From NCBI GenBank assembly GCA_016932075.1, contig JAFGDP010000056.1:1-57535 (forward strand): a DNA stretch of 57,535 nt, given 5' to 3'. The stretch is from Chitinispirillaceae bacterium. Its GTDB lineage: Bacteria; Fibrobacterota; Chitinivibrionia; Chitinivibrionales; Chitinispirillaceae. Shown one piece after another: positions 7,979-17,972 of this stretch. How positions within the stretch are numbered: the first letter of the stretch is position 1; each line of letters begins with the position of its first letter. The notes beneath the pieces are model-generated. The model ran no database searches and was not told the origin of the DNA. It was given only the letters and a program-made list of their open reading frames with translations. The position numbers and the translations under genes were made by a program.

Positions 7979-8947
7979 ATGCTTCAGACACGCAATGAGT
8001 TTTTAAGCCGGTTGAACGATCCGGTCTATGCCCCGCATCCTCTTTATCCTGAAAGCTTTAGGACCTTTTCGTGCTTGCGAGGCTGGAACAGTGGTTTTCG
8101 GATCGAGTTTCCCTCCATGACCGTGCAGGTACGGGGCGTGGACTACCTTTCACAGCTGCCAGAACGGAACAGCCGGAAATCCCTGCATGCGCGGTTCCAG
8201 TATGACACCTATTGTCTCTGGTACCAGATAGATGGCCATGGTATCCTTCAAAACCTGTCGCGCAATATTTTCGGAACGGCGCGACCCGGCCTGCTTGGAA
8301 TCATGGAACAAGGCCAGCGGTATTCCTATCTTCATCAAAAAGGCACTTTCGAATGCTTCATGCTCATGTTCTCTCTCATGCCCTCCGGCCAGGCGAAATG
8401 CTACTGGAACACCGGGATCGAAGGAAAGACCAAGCTCGATGGCGCTGAGCGCCTCTATTTTGAAAACCTTATTTTTGACCTGTTTCTCATGCGGGCCAGG
8501 CAGAGTGAACTTCATGGAATCGGCGGTTCGTCCCGGCTGCTCGAGATTATGGGCGTTCTTTTTAAAAAAGGCATTCTGGTTATTAAGGAGGAACAATTCC
8601 CGAAAAATAAACCACGAAGCCTCATTGCCAAAGCGAAACGTTTTATGGAACAAAATTACACCCGGACCTGGCACCAAAACGAGCTGGAACGTGAATGTGG
8701 CGTGGATATAAATTATCTTAATATGCTTTTCAGAAAAGAGACCGGAAGTACCCTGTACCGCCATCTGACCAGGGTGCGCATGGAACATGCGAAACACCTG
8801 CTGGAAACAACGGGCGAAAATGTTGCTGCTATCGCAGCAAAAACAGGGTATCCCAACGCAAACTCTTTTTCACGCGTGTTCAGGCGCCAAGAAAAGAAAA
8901 CGCCGCTTGATCACCGGCGTCAGTCCCGTTCAGGCGTTTGGCTATAA
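7979..8947 (+). CDS. AraC-family transcriptional regulator
   Basis: The C-terminal 100 residues form the paired AraC helix-turn-helix: a first helix pair with WHQNELERECGVDINYLNMLF and a second with VAAIAAKTGYPNANSFSRVFRRQ, ending in the family's KxTP turn. The N-terminal two-thirds (about 210 residues) should be a cupin-like sensor, with no recognisable ligand motif. I prefer the ATG at 7979 to a TTG 15 bases upstream; neither has a good ribosome site. It ends 23 bp before the aspartokinase ATG on the same strand, so it could be co-transcribed with it, though a link in function is not evident. Confidence 0.8.
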   Translation: MLQTRNEFLSRLNDPVYAPHPLYPESFRTFSCLRGWNSGFRIEFPSMTVQVRGVDYLSQLPERNSRKSLHARFQYDTYCLWYQIDGHGILQNLSRNIFGTARPGLLGIMEQGQRYSYLHQKGTFECFMLMFSLMPSGQAKCYWNTGIEGKTKLDGAERLYFENLIFDLFLMRARQSELHGIGGSSRLLEIMGVLFKKGILVIKEEQFPKNKPRSLIAKAKRFMEQNYTRTWHQNELERECGVDINYLNMLFRKETGSTLYRHLTRVRMEHAKHLLETTGENVAAIAAKTGYPNANSFSRVFRRQEKKTPLDHRRQSRSGVWL

Positions 8948-8970
8948 TTTCTTTATCCAGTGGAGAAGCC

Positions 8971-10335
8971 ATGAGTTGCATAGTATGTAAATTCGGAGGA
9001 AGCTCAGTCGCTTCGAGCGAAAAACTGCAGCAGATCGTGCGCATCCTCGAGCTTGATCCCAAACGCCGCTGCATCGTGCTGTCGGCGCCGGGGAAGGCAC
9101 CCGGCCAGCCGGTCAAGATAACCGACGCGTTGATCGCAATAATCAACAAGGCGCTGCTGCGTAAAAACTGTGCGGCCGAAATAAAAACCGTCTTGCAGCG
9201 GTTTCACGCTATTTACGATCCGCTCAATGTGCCCGCCGCGAAGATTGACGTGATTCTTGCAGATCTCGAAGCACGGTGCAAAACATCAATCGCCCATCCC
9301 GGAAAATTCCGCGATCTCGTCGTCGCGGCGGGAGAGGACATCAATTGCAGGCTGTTTGCCGAATACCTGAATGTCAACGGAATTCCGGCCGCCTACGTAT
9401 CGCCTAAAGATGCCGGCCTTCTGGTGACCCCGGTGTTCGGCGACGCCCAGCCGCTCCCTGAATCCTCGTCCCGTCTTCCGGGCCTCAAGGAACGCTGCGC
9501 CGACAAAATAGTGGTGTTTCCCGGTTTTTACGGCTATACAAAAGACGGTGACGTGGCAACCTTCAGCCGCGGCGGTTCCGACCTTACCGGTTCGATCCTT
9601 GCCGAGGCAGTCGACGCCATTGAATATGAAAACTGGACCGATGTCGACGGCATTTTCAGCGCGCATCCGTCTATGGTCGATTCGCCCGAGATCATCCCGG
9701 CGCTCACGTTCAAGGAAATGCGCGAACTGTCGTATCTCGGATTCAACGTTCTCCACGAAGAGGCGGTAAAGCCGGTGCTGCGCAAAAAAATACCGATACG
9801 GATCCGCAATACCATGAACACCGACAACCCCGGGACCCTCATCGTCTCCGAGCGGCTGCCCTCTGAGCGCGACGTCATCGGTATTGCTTCGGGCGGCGGC
9901 TACTGCAGCTTTACCCTCGAAAAATTTCTCATGAACCGTGAAACGGGATTCGGCCGCCGCCTGCTTTCGATCTTCGAGGAGCTCGGTCTCTGTTACGAGC
10001 ACTGCCCGTCCGGCGTCGACAATATTTCGGTCATCCTCGAACAGTCGCAGCTGAAGCTTGAAATGGCCAATACGATCATACGTAAAATCGAGCTTGAACT
10101 CAATCCTGATGAAATAAGGACCGAGTTCGGTATCGCGCTTGTTGCGGTTGTTGGCGAAGGGCTGATCCACAAGGTCGGAGTACTCGCGGCCGCCGCTTCG
10201 GCGCTCTCCAGAGCGGGTGTCAACATCAAGATAGCCAACCAGGGCAGTTCCGAGATCAGCATGATCTTCGGCATCGAGGAAGACGACGAAAAAAAGGCGG
10301 TGCACGCGCTGTACGACGAGTTTTTCAGGAAGTAA
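8971..10335 (+). CDS. lysC: Aspartate kinase
   Basis: About 454 residues from the ATG at 8971, chosen because TGGAG lies just upstream and translation opens directly on the kinase strand with KFGGSSVAS. The kinase domain also shows FSRGGSDLTGSI near residue 200. Two ACT domains follow (about residues 310-450), including IHKVGVLAAAASALSRAGVNI, the usual amino-acid sensing interface. The enzyme makes aspartyl phosphate, the first step to lysine, threonine, methionine and diaminopimelate. Length and layout are those of monofunctional, feedback-regulated enzymes without a homoserine dehydrogenase domain. No other pathway genes are adjacent. Confidence 0.92.
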   Translation: MSCIVCKFGGSSVASSEKLQQIVRILELDPKRRCIVLSAPGKAPGQPVKITDALIAIINKALLRKNCAAEIKTVLQRFHAIYDPLNVPAAKIDVILADLEARCKTSIAHPGKFRDLVVAAGEDINCRLFAEYLNVNGIPAAYVSPKDAGLLVTPVFGDAQPLPESSSRLPGLKERCADKIVVFPGFYGYTKDGDVATFSRGGSDLTGSILAEAVDAIEYENWTDVDGIFSAHPSMVDSPEIIPALTFKEMRELSYLGFNVLHEEAVKPVLRKKIPIRIRNTMNTDNPGTLIVSERLPSERDVIGIASGGGYCSFTLEKFLMNRETGFGRRLLSIFEELGLCYEHCPSGVDNISVILEQSQLKLEMANTIIRKIELELNPDEIRTEFGIALVAVVGEGLIHKVGVLAAAASALSRAGVNIKIANQGSSEISMIFGIEEDDEKKAVHALYDEFFRK

Positions 10336-10401
10336 GGGATACCGCATATCCGGCGCGGCCGGTTGAGAAGCCGGGAATCCTCAAGCGGTAACGAGTTTTT
10401 T

Positions 10402-11925
10402 TTACAGCACGTTCTCCTCGCTCCATCCTTTTATTTGCAGTATCCAGAGACCGTCTACCGTATTCAATTCCGGGAATCCCGGCGGCTGCAGGTTTGCCTT
10501 TACCATACGGCTGTCGTGGGTAAAGGACTGCGTGCCGTTGCAGCCGCCGTTCGACACGCCATGCCATCCGTTCGATACCGGCCGATACCCGCCAAGGATA
10601 TGATTCCCAAAAAGGCGCAGATGGTAATTGACCGCGTGGGTAAGGTCCCTGTACTCGGTGCCCTTCTCAAGCGCCGTGCTTCCGCTCGAGGGATCGACGA
10701 TCGGCGTCTGGCCGATGGCCATGAGCGACGCGCTGATGTGCATGGTGCCGCCGGTCGTCTGCTCCGAAACGTTCCTCATACTCGACGATTGACCGGCAAA
10801 GTAACGCTTCCACTGGTTATTGAACCGTACGTGTTTTCCGGCGACAAGCCCGATCATGTTCGGTGACAAGGCCGGAATGGAGCCGGTCACGGGGTTGTAA
10901 TCCGCGGTGACGATATTGCCGCAGGGCAGGATGCTCTTTCCCGGATCCGTGGCAACGGTCACCCTCCCCTGAACGGTCCCGTACACGTTCAGGTTATGAT
11001 GGCTGCAGAATATCTTGCCATCGATACCGCTGTAGCTCGCGACCATGCGCGAGCTCCCGACCCGGTAGTGATACAGCGCCCCGGAACCGTTCAAAATCAG
11101 CGTGGGCCGGTAATCATCCTGCTCTTCCCCGTCATCGCGTGATGCAGGAAGTTCGATTTTATCGGAAGCAGGAATTGAAATATCATTCAGCAGCGCGGTC
11201 GCATTCATCTGCGCCGCCGGCAGCAGGATCTGGTCGAAGTTGGCGCTGTACCGGTCCTGGAAAATCTGATTCAGCTGCGGTATGGTCGGCGGCGAGGCGC
11301 TCCAGCCGTTTGCCCATATGCCGTAATCAAAATTGTTCCCGAAATTTCCAAGCTGGCCGCCGTTTGCGGTTGTATAATTTTTCTGGTAGTCGGCCAGAAT
11401 AACCGGATCTGAAGGCCGCGCAACCGACACCAGGCCGTTTTTGAAAACAACCGGCCGTGCGCCCACGCCGGGTTCAGCATAGGGATTGAGTTTTATATAG
11501 CAGTCATTCATATGAAACCGGCCGATAAAGGTGCGACCGCTCCATCCCCACCACACGTTGATGCCTTTTGCCGGATCAAAAGGAAAGTCCGGCTGATAGC
11601 TGTTGAAAAACGTGCAGAAGGTGCCGTAGGTCTGGATACGCACGTCACCGGTGCGGATCCTTTTTTTAAACGTCGCGGCGCCCATTGCATGGCTGCCCGA
11701 TGCATCGTTATACACCTCGGCCGAAATGGCGGCCACCGGCGCGCCTGCAACCGACCGGACGGCGATGGTCACCTGTACATCCATTCCGTCAATCGACACA
11801 TACGCGCCGAACGGCTGGCACTGCGTCCCCAGCGTGGGCCAGAGTGCGGGGTTGATCCCCCGCAGCCACCGCGTGGCGACCCATATTCCCGACTCGGCGG
11901 CATGAAACGCCCTTTCATTTTGCAT
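10402..11925 (-). CDS. PilX-like prepilin-type protein without its membrane N-terminus
   Basis: A 507-residue protein opening with MQNERAFHAAESGIWVATRWL, which corresponds to residues ~35-60 of PilX-type minor pilins (the AFxAAExGI block after the hydrophobic helix). The leader peptide and hydrophobic helix that should precede it are absent. The frame stays open upstream (LSHEIS..., a fair match to the end of the pilin helix), but it then runs into the 3' end of the giant TPR gene and is not hydrophobic. The remainder has no domain I can name; it is rich in Asn, Gly, Ser and aromatic residues, as in exported proteins. It is last in the minus-strand envelope operon. It may be a truncated, inactive gene. 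Confidence 0.6.
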   Translation of the reverse strand: MQNERAFHAAESGIWVATRWLRGINPALWPTLGTQCQPFGAYVSIDGMDVQVTIAVRSVAGAPVAAISAEVYNDASGSHAMGAATFKKRIRTGDVRIQTYGTFCTFFNSYQPDFPFDPAKGINVWWGWSGRTFIGRFHMNDCYIKLNPYAEPGVGARPVVFKNGLVSVARPSDPVILADYQKNYTTANGGQLGNFGNNFDYGIWANGWSASPPTIPQLNQIFQDRYSANFDQILLPAAQMNATALLNDISIPASDKIELPASRDDGEEQDDYRPTLILNGSGALYHYRVGSSRMVASYSGIDGKIFCSHHNLNVYGTVQGRVTVATDPGKSILPCGNIVTADYNPVTGSIPALSPNMIGLVAGKHVRFNNQWKRYFAGQSSSMRNVSEQTTGGTMHISASLMAIGQTPIVDPSSGSTALEKGTEYRDLTHAVNYHLRLFGNHILGGYRPVSNGWHGVSNGGCNGTQSFTHDSRMVKANLQPPGFPELNTVDGLWILQIKGWSEENVL

Positions 11926-11957
11926 TACGCTGATTTCGTGTGAAAGGCCGGAGGCGC

Positions 11958-14900
11958 TTATTTGAATGAATCCGACACGGATGACGCCCGCTTTTGCATG
12001 GCCCCTTTCTCCGTATCGGATAGCTTCTGTTTTGGAGGCGCTCCAGCGTCGACGGTATCACGGGCCTTCCCTTTTCGCTGGTCCTTTTTCTGTATGTCTG
12101 AGGAACCCTGTTCCTTTTTTCTACTCATATTCTGTATCTTTTCCCGAATGGAATCGATTTCACCCTTTACCCGTTGAATACTTCCGGTTATGCTGTCATG
12201 TTGTTTTTTCAGCGTCATTATCGCTATGTCTTCCTTTTTTATTTCCGCGGCAAGCTGCAGTCCCCGGTTACGGTAATTATCTATGGCCATGAGCAATTCT
12301 CCGCGGTTGCGGTACTTGGCAGCGTATTCCGCCGCCGCATCTTTTGTTCTGTCGGCTTTCTGCCGCCCGGCCCGCCGTTCGTGCCGCTGCTTTGCCATGG
12401 CGGCATTTGCGGCGTCAGTCACCGTTTTTTCCGCATACTCCTGCGAGACCCCTTGCAGCAGCGGCGGCAATTGCACGGATGAGGTAAAATGCTGCGACGT
12501 ATCGATCATGACGCGTAACAGTATGGCTGCGCCTTTTTGAAGCGAATCCGCGCAGCTGACCTGCGCGCAAACGAAATTATCACCGCCTTGCAGTATGCTG
12601 ATAATGCCGGTTGCGCTGTCAATGGCAGAAACGTTCCTTCCGCCGGCGGTATCACCGAGCACCAGGGAACCATTGACAAAAAGACGATAGGCGCATGGGC
12701 ATGCAATAAAAATTCCGGCGCCGCGAGGCGCACCGCGCAGGAAAATGTGCTTCCAAACATACAGATCAGTCGCCGACGACCCATTGTTCCGTATGAAACA
12801 AGGGGACATCTCAGGAAATCCTTTGATCGCAGGCAAACGGACCGTATCGGCCAGGCGCCATCCGCTGGCAGGAGGCTTCGCGGAGCACCATCCGTTGCTG
12901 CTGTCTGATCTGACAATCCAGGTGCCGTTCGATATCACGGTGATCTGCTTGAAATATGCCGAACCGTATTTGTCAGGACTAAGACGCGCCAGGTTTGCGA
13001 TGATCTCGGCTGCCTGGCGGCGTTCCATCATCTTCATTTTTTCAATCCGTTTCAGACCGTCCTCGTACGCAAACAGCGCCTTGTCCTGCAGTTCAAACAC
13101 GATATCCTCAAGCTGGAACAGGAGGTCCTCTTTCTCCTCCTGAGGAAGATCTTTCGTAACCTCTTTTGCATTACGCAGGATTTTTGACGCCAGGTGATCA
13201 TACGATTCGCCGATCTTCAGAATCGCCTTCACACATTCGGTTCGGCATGAATCGATCTGAGCTCCCGTTACACCGATCGAATCACTGCGAAGGAGAACGG
13301 CGTGATAGTAATCACGGAGCTGCTCACGCATGGGTGCCAGCGCTTCCTCTAGCTGCTTTTCGTATTGGAAAAAATGCAGCGGCTTGTCCCTGATCTCCTT
13401 GGGCACCGGCGCGCTGCTCATCGAGCTCACCGCCTCCTTGAAAAGGTCACCGGCATACAGATAGTTGGTGATGAGGCTCGTTTTTGATTTTTCAATCCAT
13501 TCCCCCTGTTCCCTTCCCAGCGAGTCGAATTCTTTGGCAATGCCGATCGCTTTTTCATAGGGAGAAAACGATTTCTGCATGAGGGTCGATGACAGCAGGA
13601 AGATGTCCTTGTCAAGAACCGCCATTTTGATCGGATCGACCGACGGCCGTTCCTGGTCTTTCCACGCCATGGCCAGGTCTTCGTAAAGCTGTCCGATACG
13701 GTAGGCGGCTTCAAACATACGTTCGCTGCGGTATTGAACGACGCGTCCAAACGCCTTGACCGCCTCCGCAAGCAGATCTGATTTCTCCTTGAGCGAACGT
13801 TTGAGCACTTCTTCCGGAAGGGCGAGTTTTATCCCGAGGAACTTCTCCCGCTTGATACGACCGGTAAAATAAGCGGCTTCCGCGGCGAAATAGTTATTGG
13901 CATCGAGACCGGCTTTGATGGAGTTCAGGTTGTGCTGTTCGGCCTGGGCAAAACCCAGAAGCGCATTGAGCGTATCGCCCTGGTCATAGTCGCATTTCGC
14001 GATCATGAAATACGCTTCGATCGATTTTGGATTGCGCGGATATCGATGGATAAAGCTGCGGTACACCGATACTGCGCGCTCCCGCATGTTGGCCTTGACA
14101 TAGAAAGCAGCCGACCGCAGCAGCATGGCTTCGACGTCTTTTTCCTCCGGGTACCGTGCGGAATACCGTTCGTTGGCGTCCGCCATTTTTTCAGGTTTTC
14201 CCAGCTTCTCGTAACAGAACCCCACATTGAAAAGAGCATCCTTGGCCTTGTCCGACGAACCGTATTCGGCAACAATCGTTTCATAGGCCGCCGCGGCCTT
14301 GTTGAATTTATTCACTTTTTCGTAATTGCCAGCGGCATTGAACAGTGCGTCCGCCGCGAGCTTGGACCCAGGATACCGCTTGACCAGGTCATAATACCGG
14401 CTGCATGCCTTTTCCCACTGCTCAAGCTTTTCGTGCGCCTCGGCCGCATTGAAGAGCGCCACGTCGCCGTACTCGCTGCCCGGATAGTAGTCGTCAATCG
14501 ACTTGAACAGCTTGGCGGCATTGGCATAATCCTTTGCGGCGAGAAAACGCTTGGCGTTCAGGAATTCAGACTGCAGCAGCAGTTTCTGGACCGCGGCTTT
14601 CTGCGCTTCGTCTTGTGACTCGTTCCACACCTTTTTAAAAACCGTAATGGCGGCAGGCCAGTTTTCCTCGCCGTAATGACACTGTCCCAACAGCGATAGC
14701 GCCTCGAAATAGGAGGGGTGTTTCGGGCCCCTCGCAATGATCGCCTCGTACTTTTTTTCCGCGCTGGTGAAAAGGTGCCGGTTGAAATAGACCGCGCCGA
14801 GACTGAGCATGACCTTCCCCCACGAGGACCCGTCCGGAAACAGCGTCGTGTAATTTTCCACCGCCTCGACCACCTTTGAGGCTGCAAAATCAACAGTCCC

Positions 14901-17900
14901 CTTCTGCAAAAGCGAGTCCGGAGGCAAAAGGGACTGGGCGATCGCAATCGCGTTCAGCGCTGCCTGCTCGCGCCGGGGGGCATCCATCCCTTCAAGCCGG
15001 CTGAAAGCAATATAGCGTTCGAACGCCCTTGGTTTGTCCTGCAATTTGGTATCCAGAATGACCGCCAGGTTCCAGAGCGCTTCAGCGGCACGGGGTTCAC
15101 CGGAATAGTTCTTTACGAGCCGCTCATAACTTTTTGCCGCTCGCGCATAGGCATCGCGATCCATTGAAGAATCGGCCTTTCGATAGATCGCATCCGCGAC
15201 ATACAGGCCGTTTATGATCGCCATAGAATCGACGATCTGAGCATAAGAGGAATCCTGGTGCCTGACCTTTTTCTGCCACTCCCCTCCTCTGGCAAACCGG
15301 CTGAAAAATTTTTCTCGCAGCTGCATCGAAGAATCGGGCTGATCATTGCTTTCATACAGGCGGATCAGCGACACATACGTTTCGGGCGTTACCCTGCTGT
15401 GCGGATATTCCGACAGCAGGCGGCGGTAGACCGAAATCGCAGCGGTGAAATCGAGGTCCTCTTCGCGGAGCTCGCCGATTCTTTTCAATACCAGTGCGGC
15501 ATAATCGACGTTGCCGACCAGTTCGAGGAATTTGATGGCGTCATTGATTCTGTTCTCCGAGTCGAAACTTATCGCAATGTAATCAATGGCCTCGTCGCGC
15601 AGGAGCGGATTGACCGCCTGCTTTTCTTCCATGCGGGCGAGGTCAAAATCAAGGTTGGATTCTTCGATGAGGTATTTAAACACCGCAATCGCCTCTTCAT
15701 AGCGGTCCTGCATATAGTAGCACCAGCCAAGATGGTACAATGCGGGAATGTATTCCGGATGGTCCCGGAAAAAAAGCACCCTGCGATATGCCTCTTCCGC
15801 GTAGGTATATCCCTGTCCCTTCCCCACCCTTGGATGATCGAAATAGTACTTGCCGATATTCATGTTCGCTTCCACATAAAAGCGGCTTTCAGGATATTTT
15901 TTTATCATGGCGAGCAGCACCGCATTGCCCTCCTCCTCCCGCCCCAGCTTCTGCAACGCGAGCGCCTTGTAGAAATAAGCGGCGTCAGCGACATCGCTGT
16001 ACGGAAAATCAACGATTATCCGGTCATACACCGTAATAACGCTGTCCAGCTGATAGTCGGGAAATAGCAGTCCGGCGGTATCGGCGCCCTGCGCCATCCT
16101 CTGTTCATACGTCCTGAGCCGCTTTTCGAAATCATCACTGGCCGCATCGAAATACAGCTCCGCGAGCCTGAAAAGAATCTGGGGGGCATATTTTCCGCGC
16201 GGATACACCTCAAGGATGGTCTCGATATGGTTCGCCAGACGCACTCGCTCCTCGCCGATAAGCCGGATCTCACGTTCGCGGTCCTTTTCCGTATACTGTT
16301 TCTGCTTCGGCTTTGCGGGCACATTCATCGCTTTTTTTACGGTATCCTTCGCACCCGGGCCCTCGACGTCTTTACGGACAGCCCTCTTGCGTGAAGAAAT
16401 CTGCAGATTGATGGCTTTCAGTTCATCTTTTTTCTCCTGATATTTGATAAAGGCCCAGTCCACAAATTTTGCCTGGAGCTCCTCGTCGATTTCGCGGCGA
16501 TCCGGGTCTTTACCGATACACACCCTGAGCACGAGATCGTGTTCGTGACCGGCTTTGTTCCGCAGCCCCTTGATGGTATCGATCCTGCATGAGATACTGT
16601 CGCCTCGTCGTGCAAGCAGGGTATCAGAGGGCACCTTCCCTAAGCTGTTTTTTATCCCTTTTAATTCGTCGCCCAGGATGCCAAGCGTATCGTCATACAG
16701 TGACATTTGTGCCTTGAGCAATGCCATATAGCGCCGCTCCGCGTGATAGGGTATGGTCGTCTCCATCTTGGCCGCAGAGGGCATGACGTCCTGAAGAAGG
16801 GAATAATAGTGCGCCTGGAGTTCCTGCAAACGTTCCGTCTCATCGGCCACGGTTTTTTGAAGGTTCCGGTTCCCTTTTCGAATCGCCTGGTGCTCGATCT
16901 CCTGCCACGAACGGAGCATGTCCGTGACCTTGTCTATTTCATCGTAAATCTCGAATCCAAGACGGGCGTCCATGATCTGACGGTGAATCAGCGAGCTTAT
17001 TCCCCGGGCACCTTTTTCGTTACCCTGTTTGGTATACGCCTGCTCGAGTACCGATGCCATCTCAAAGTAGTACTGGCTGTTCTTGTTGCGCTTTAAAAAC
17101 TTCTTCGCACGCTTAGCCGCTTCTGCGTGCCTTCCCAGATCAATGATTGCGCGTGCCGACTTCACCTCTGCGTAATGGTACCGTTCAGCCTCTTTGGGAA
17201 CCTCCTGATAATACCGGCGGGCGACTTCAGGATTATCTTCCAGATAGTAGCAGTCACCGATGAGGATGATCGCTTCATACACCATTTCACCCTTGGGCGC
17301 TTGTTTACGGACGATCTCAAGCGACAGGAGCGCTTTGGGATAGTCGCCGACCTGAAGGTAGCAGAGCGACAGGAGAAACTGTGCCTGATAATAACGGGAA
17401 GAACGCTCCGGGACGCGCGCACATGCGGCGCCCGCCTCTTCGTACTGATTCCTCTTATAAAAAAGAACCGCGCTCAGATAGTTGACTGATGAAAAAAGCT
17501 GATGCCGGGCGAACCGCAATTTGAATAGCTGGTAGTAATTATCGACCTTCTCCATATCGTCATCGCGTACGGCAAATTCGAGCAGCCGGTAATACGAAAA
17601 AGGCGTCTTGTCGCTCTGAGGGAACTCCTTTATGACGAATTGGTATTCTTTTCGCGCCAGATCCACGCACCCGAGCCGACGATAGCATTCAGCCAGGGCA
17701 AAAGCGATGAAATCAAGGCGGCCGTCCGGAAGATTGAGACAGCGAAGCTTTTCCAGAATTTCGGCTGTTTTGCGGTAGTTACCCCGCGCATACTCCTCCA
17801 TGGCGTGATGCACCTCAATCGGGGTAACGACGGCAACATCGCTGAGTGGGACAAATTCCTCTTCATAGGCGTCCTTGAGCAGCCAATCGACATCAGGAAG

Positions 17901-17972
17901 ACCAGCCGGAGCCGCCGTCGTGCACACGACGAGGCACAGAAACAGGAATGGTATCGGGTTTATTTGCAGCAT
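11958..17972 (-). CDS. Giant secreted TPR protein (2004 residues)
   Basis: An N-terminal signal peptide (about 20 residues, ending near TTAAPAG) is followed by well over 20 tetratricopeptide-like repeats over residues ~50-1300, many of the BamD/YbgF kind (AxxxYxxxxxxYPxSxxAxxAxFxxA). A helical region comes next. Around residues 1700-1850 there is a beta-sandwich resembling galactose-binding-like modules (YRLFVNGSLVLG, GGDNFVCAQV), then a charged coiled coil to the C-terminus. Such proteins act as periplasmic scaffolds. The gene overlaps the upstream FGE/PKD gene by 13 bp and is followed by the PilX-like gene. Large TPR proteins of this kind occur in gliding and surface-assembly machines, but nothing here proves that role. 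Confidence 0.8.
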   Translation of the reverse strand: MLQINPIPFLFLCLVVCTTAAPAGLPDVDWLLKDAYEEEFVPLSDVAVVTPIEVHHAMEEYARGNYRKTAEILEKLRCLNLPDGRLDFIAFALAECYRRLGCVDLARKEYQFVIKEFPQSDKTPFSYYRLLEFAVRDDDMEKVDNYYQLFKLRFARHQLFSSVNYLSAVLFYKRNQYEEAGAACARVPERSSRYYQAQFLLSLCYLQVGDYPKALLSLEIVRKQAPKGEMVYEAIILIGDCYYLEDNPEVARRYYQEVPKEAERYHYAEVKSARAIIDLGRHAEAAKRAKKFLKRNKNSQYYFEMASVLEQAYTKQGNEKGARGISSLIHRQIMDARLGFEIYDEIDKVTDMLRSWQEIEHQAIRKGNRNLQKTVADETERLQELQAHYYSLLQDVMPSAAKMETTIPYHAERRYMALLKAQMSLYDDTLGILGDELKGIKNSLGKVPSDTLLARRGDSISCRIDTIKGLRNKAGHEHDLVLRVCIGKDPDRREIDEELQAKFVDWAFIKYQEKKDELKAINLQISSRKRAVRKDVEGPGAKDTVKKAMNVPAKPKQKQYTEKDREREIRLIGEERVRLANHIETILEVYPRGKYAPQILFRLAELYFDAASDDFEKRLRTYEQRMAQGADTAGLLFPDYQLDSVITVYDRIIVDFPYSDVADAAYFYKALALQKLGREEEGNAVLLAMIKKYPESRFYVEANMNIGKYYFDHPRVGKGQGYTYAEEAYRRVLFFRDHPEYIPALYHLGWCYYMQDRYEEAIAVFKYLIEESNLDFDLARMEEKQAVNPLLRDEAIDYIAISFDSENRINDAIKFLELVGNVDYAALVLKRIGELREEDLDFTAAISVYRRLLSEYPHSRVTPETYVSLIRLYESNDQPDSSMQLREKFFSRFARGGEWQKKVRHQDSSYAQIVDSMAIINGLYVADAIYRKADSSMDRDAYARAAKSYERLVKNYSGEPRAAEALWNLAVILDTKLQDKPRAFERYIAFSRLEGMDAPRREQAALNAIAIAQSLLPPDSLLQKGTVDFAASKVVEAVENYTTLFPDGSSWGKVMLSLGAVYFNRHLFTSAEKKYEAIIARGPKHPSYFEALSLLGQCHYGEENWPAAITVFKKVWNESQDEAQKAAVQKLLLQSEFLNAKRFLAAKDYANAAKLFKSIDDYYPGSEYGDVALFNAAEAHEKLEQWEKACSRYYDLVKRYPGSKLAADALFNAAGNYEKVNKFNKAAAAYETIVAEYGSSDKAKDALFNVGFCYEKLGKPEKMADANERYSARYPEEKDVEAMLLRSAAFYVKANMRERAVSVYRSFIHRYPRNPKSIEAYFMIAKCDYDQGDTLNALLGFAQAEQHNLNSIKAGLDANNYFAAEAAYFTGRIKREKFLGIKLALPEEVLKRSLKEKSDLLAEAVKAFGRVVQYRSERMFEAAYRIGQLYEDLAMAWKDQERPSVDPIKMAVLDKDIFLLSSTLMQKSFSPYEKAIGIAKEFDSLGREQGEWIEKSKTSLITNYLYAGDLFKEAVSSMSSAPVPKEIRDKPLHFFQYEKQLEEALAPMREQLRDYYHAVLLRSDSIGVTGAQIDSCRTECVKAILKIGESYDHLASKILRNAKEVTKDLPQEEKEDLLFQLEDIVFELQDKALFAYEDGLKRIEKMKMMERRQAAEIIANLARLSPDKYGSAYFKQITVISNGTWIVRSDSSNGWCSAKPPASGWRLADTVRLPAIKGFPEMSPCFIRNNGSSATDLYVWKHIFLRGAPRGAGIFIACPCAYRLFVNGSLVLGDTAGGRNVSAIDSATGIISILQGGDNFVCAQVSCADSLQKGAAILLRVMIDTSQHFTSSVQLPPLLQGVSQEYAEKTVTDAANAAMAKQRHERRAGRQKADRTKDAAAEYAAKYRNRGELLMAIDNYRNRGLQLAAEIKKEDIAIMTLKKQHDSITGSIQRVKGEIDSIREKIQNMSRKKEQGSSDIQKKDQRKGKARDTVDAGAPPKQKLSDTEKGAMQKRASSVSDSFK

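Noticed and set aside
8150..8797. 215-codon frame antisense to the AraC gene
   Set aside because: Overlaps a complete HTH protein with clear homology; no domain of its own.
9286..10347. 353-codon open frame antisense to aspartokinase
   Set aside because: It mirrors the codon bias of lysC, has a low-complexity, Arg/Asp-rich composition and no ribosome site; a shadow.
10336..10401. Terminator between lysC and the PilX-like gene
   Set aside because: GC-rich short repeats and a T-run are present, but no clean stem precedes the T-run on either strand.
13932..14618. 228-codon frame antisense inside the giant TPR gene
   Set aside because: Composition follows the TPR gene in reverse; no start signal.
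15258..16067. 269-codon frame antisense inside the giant TPR gene
   Set aside because: Same reason; the TPR repeats are unambiguous on the minus strand.
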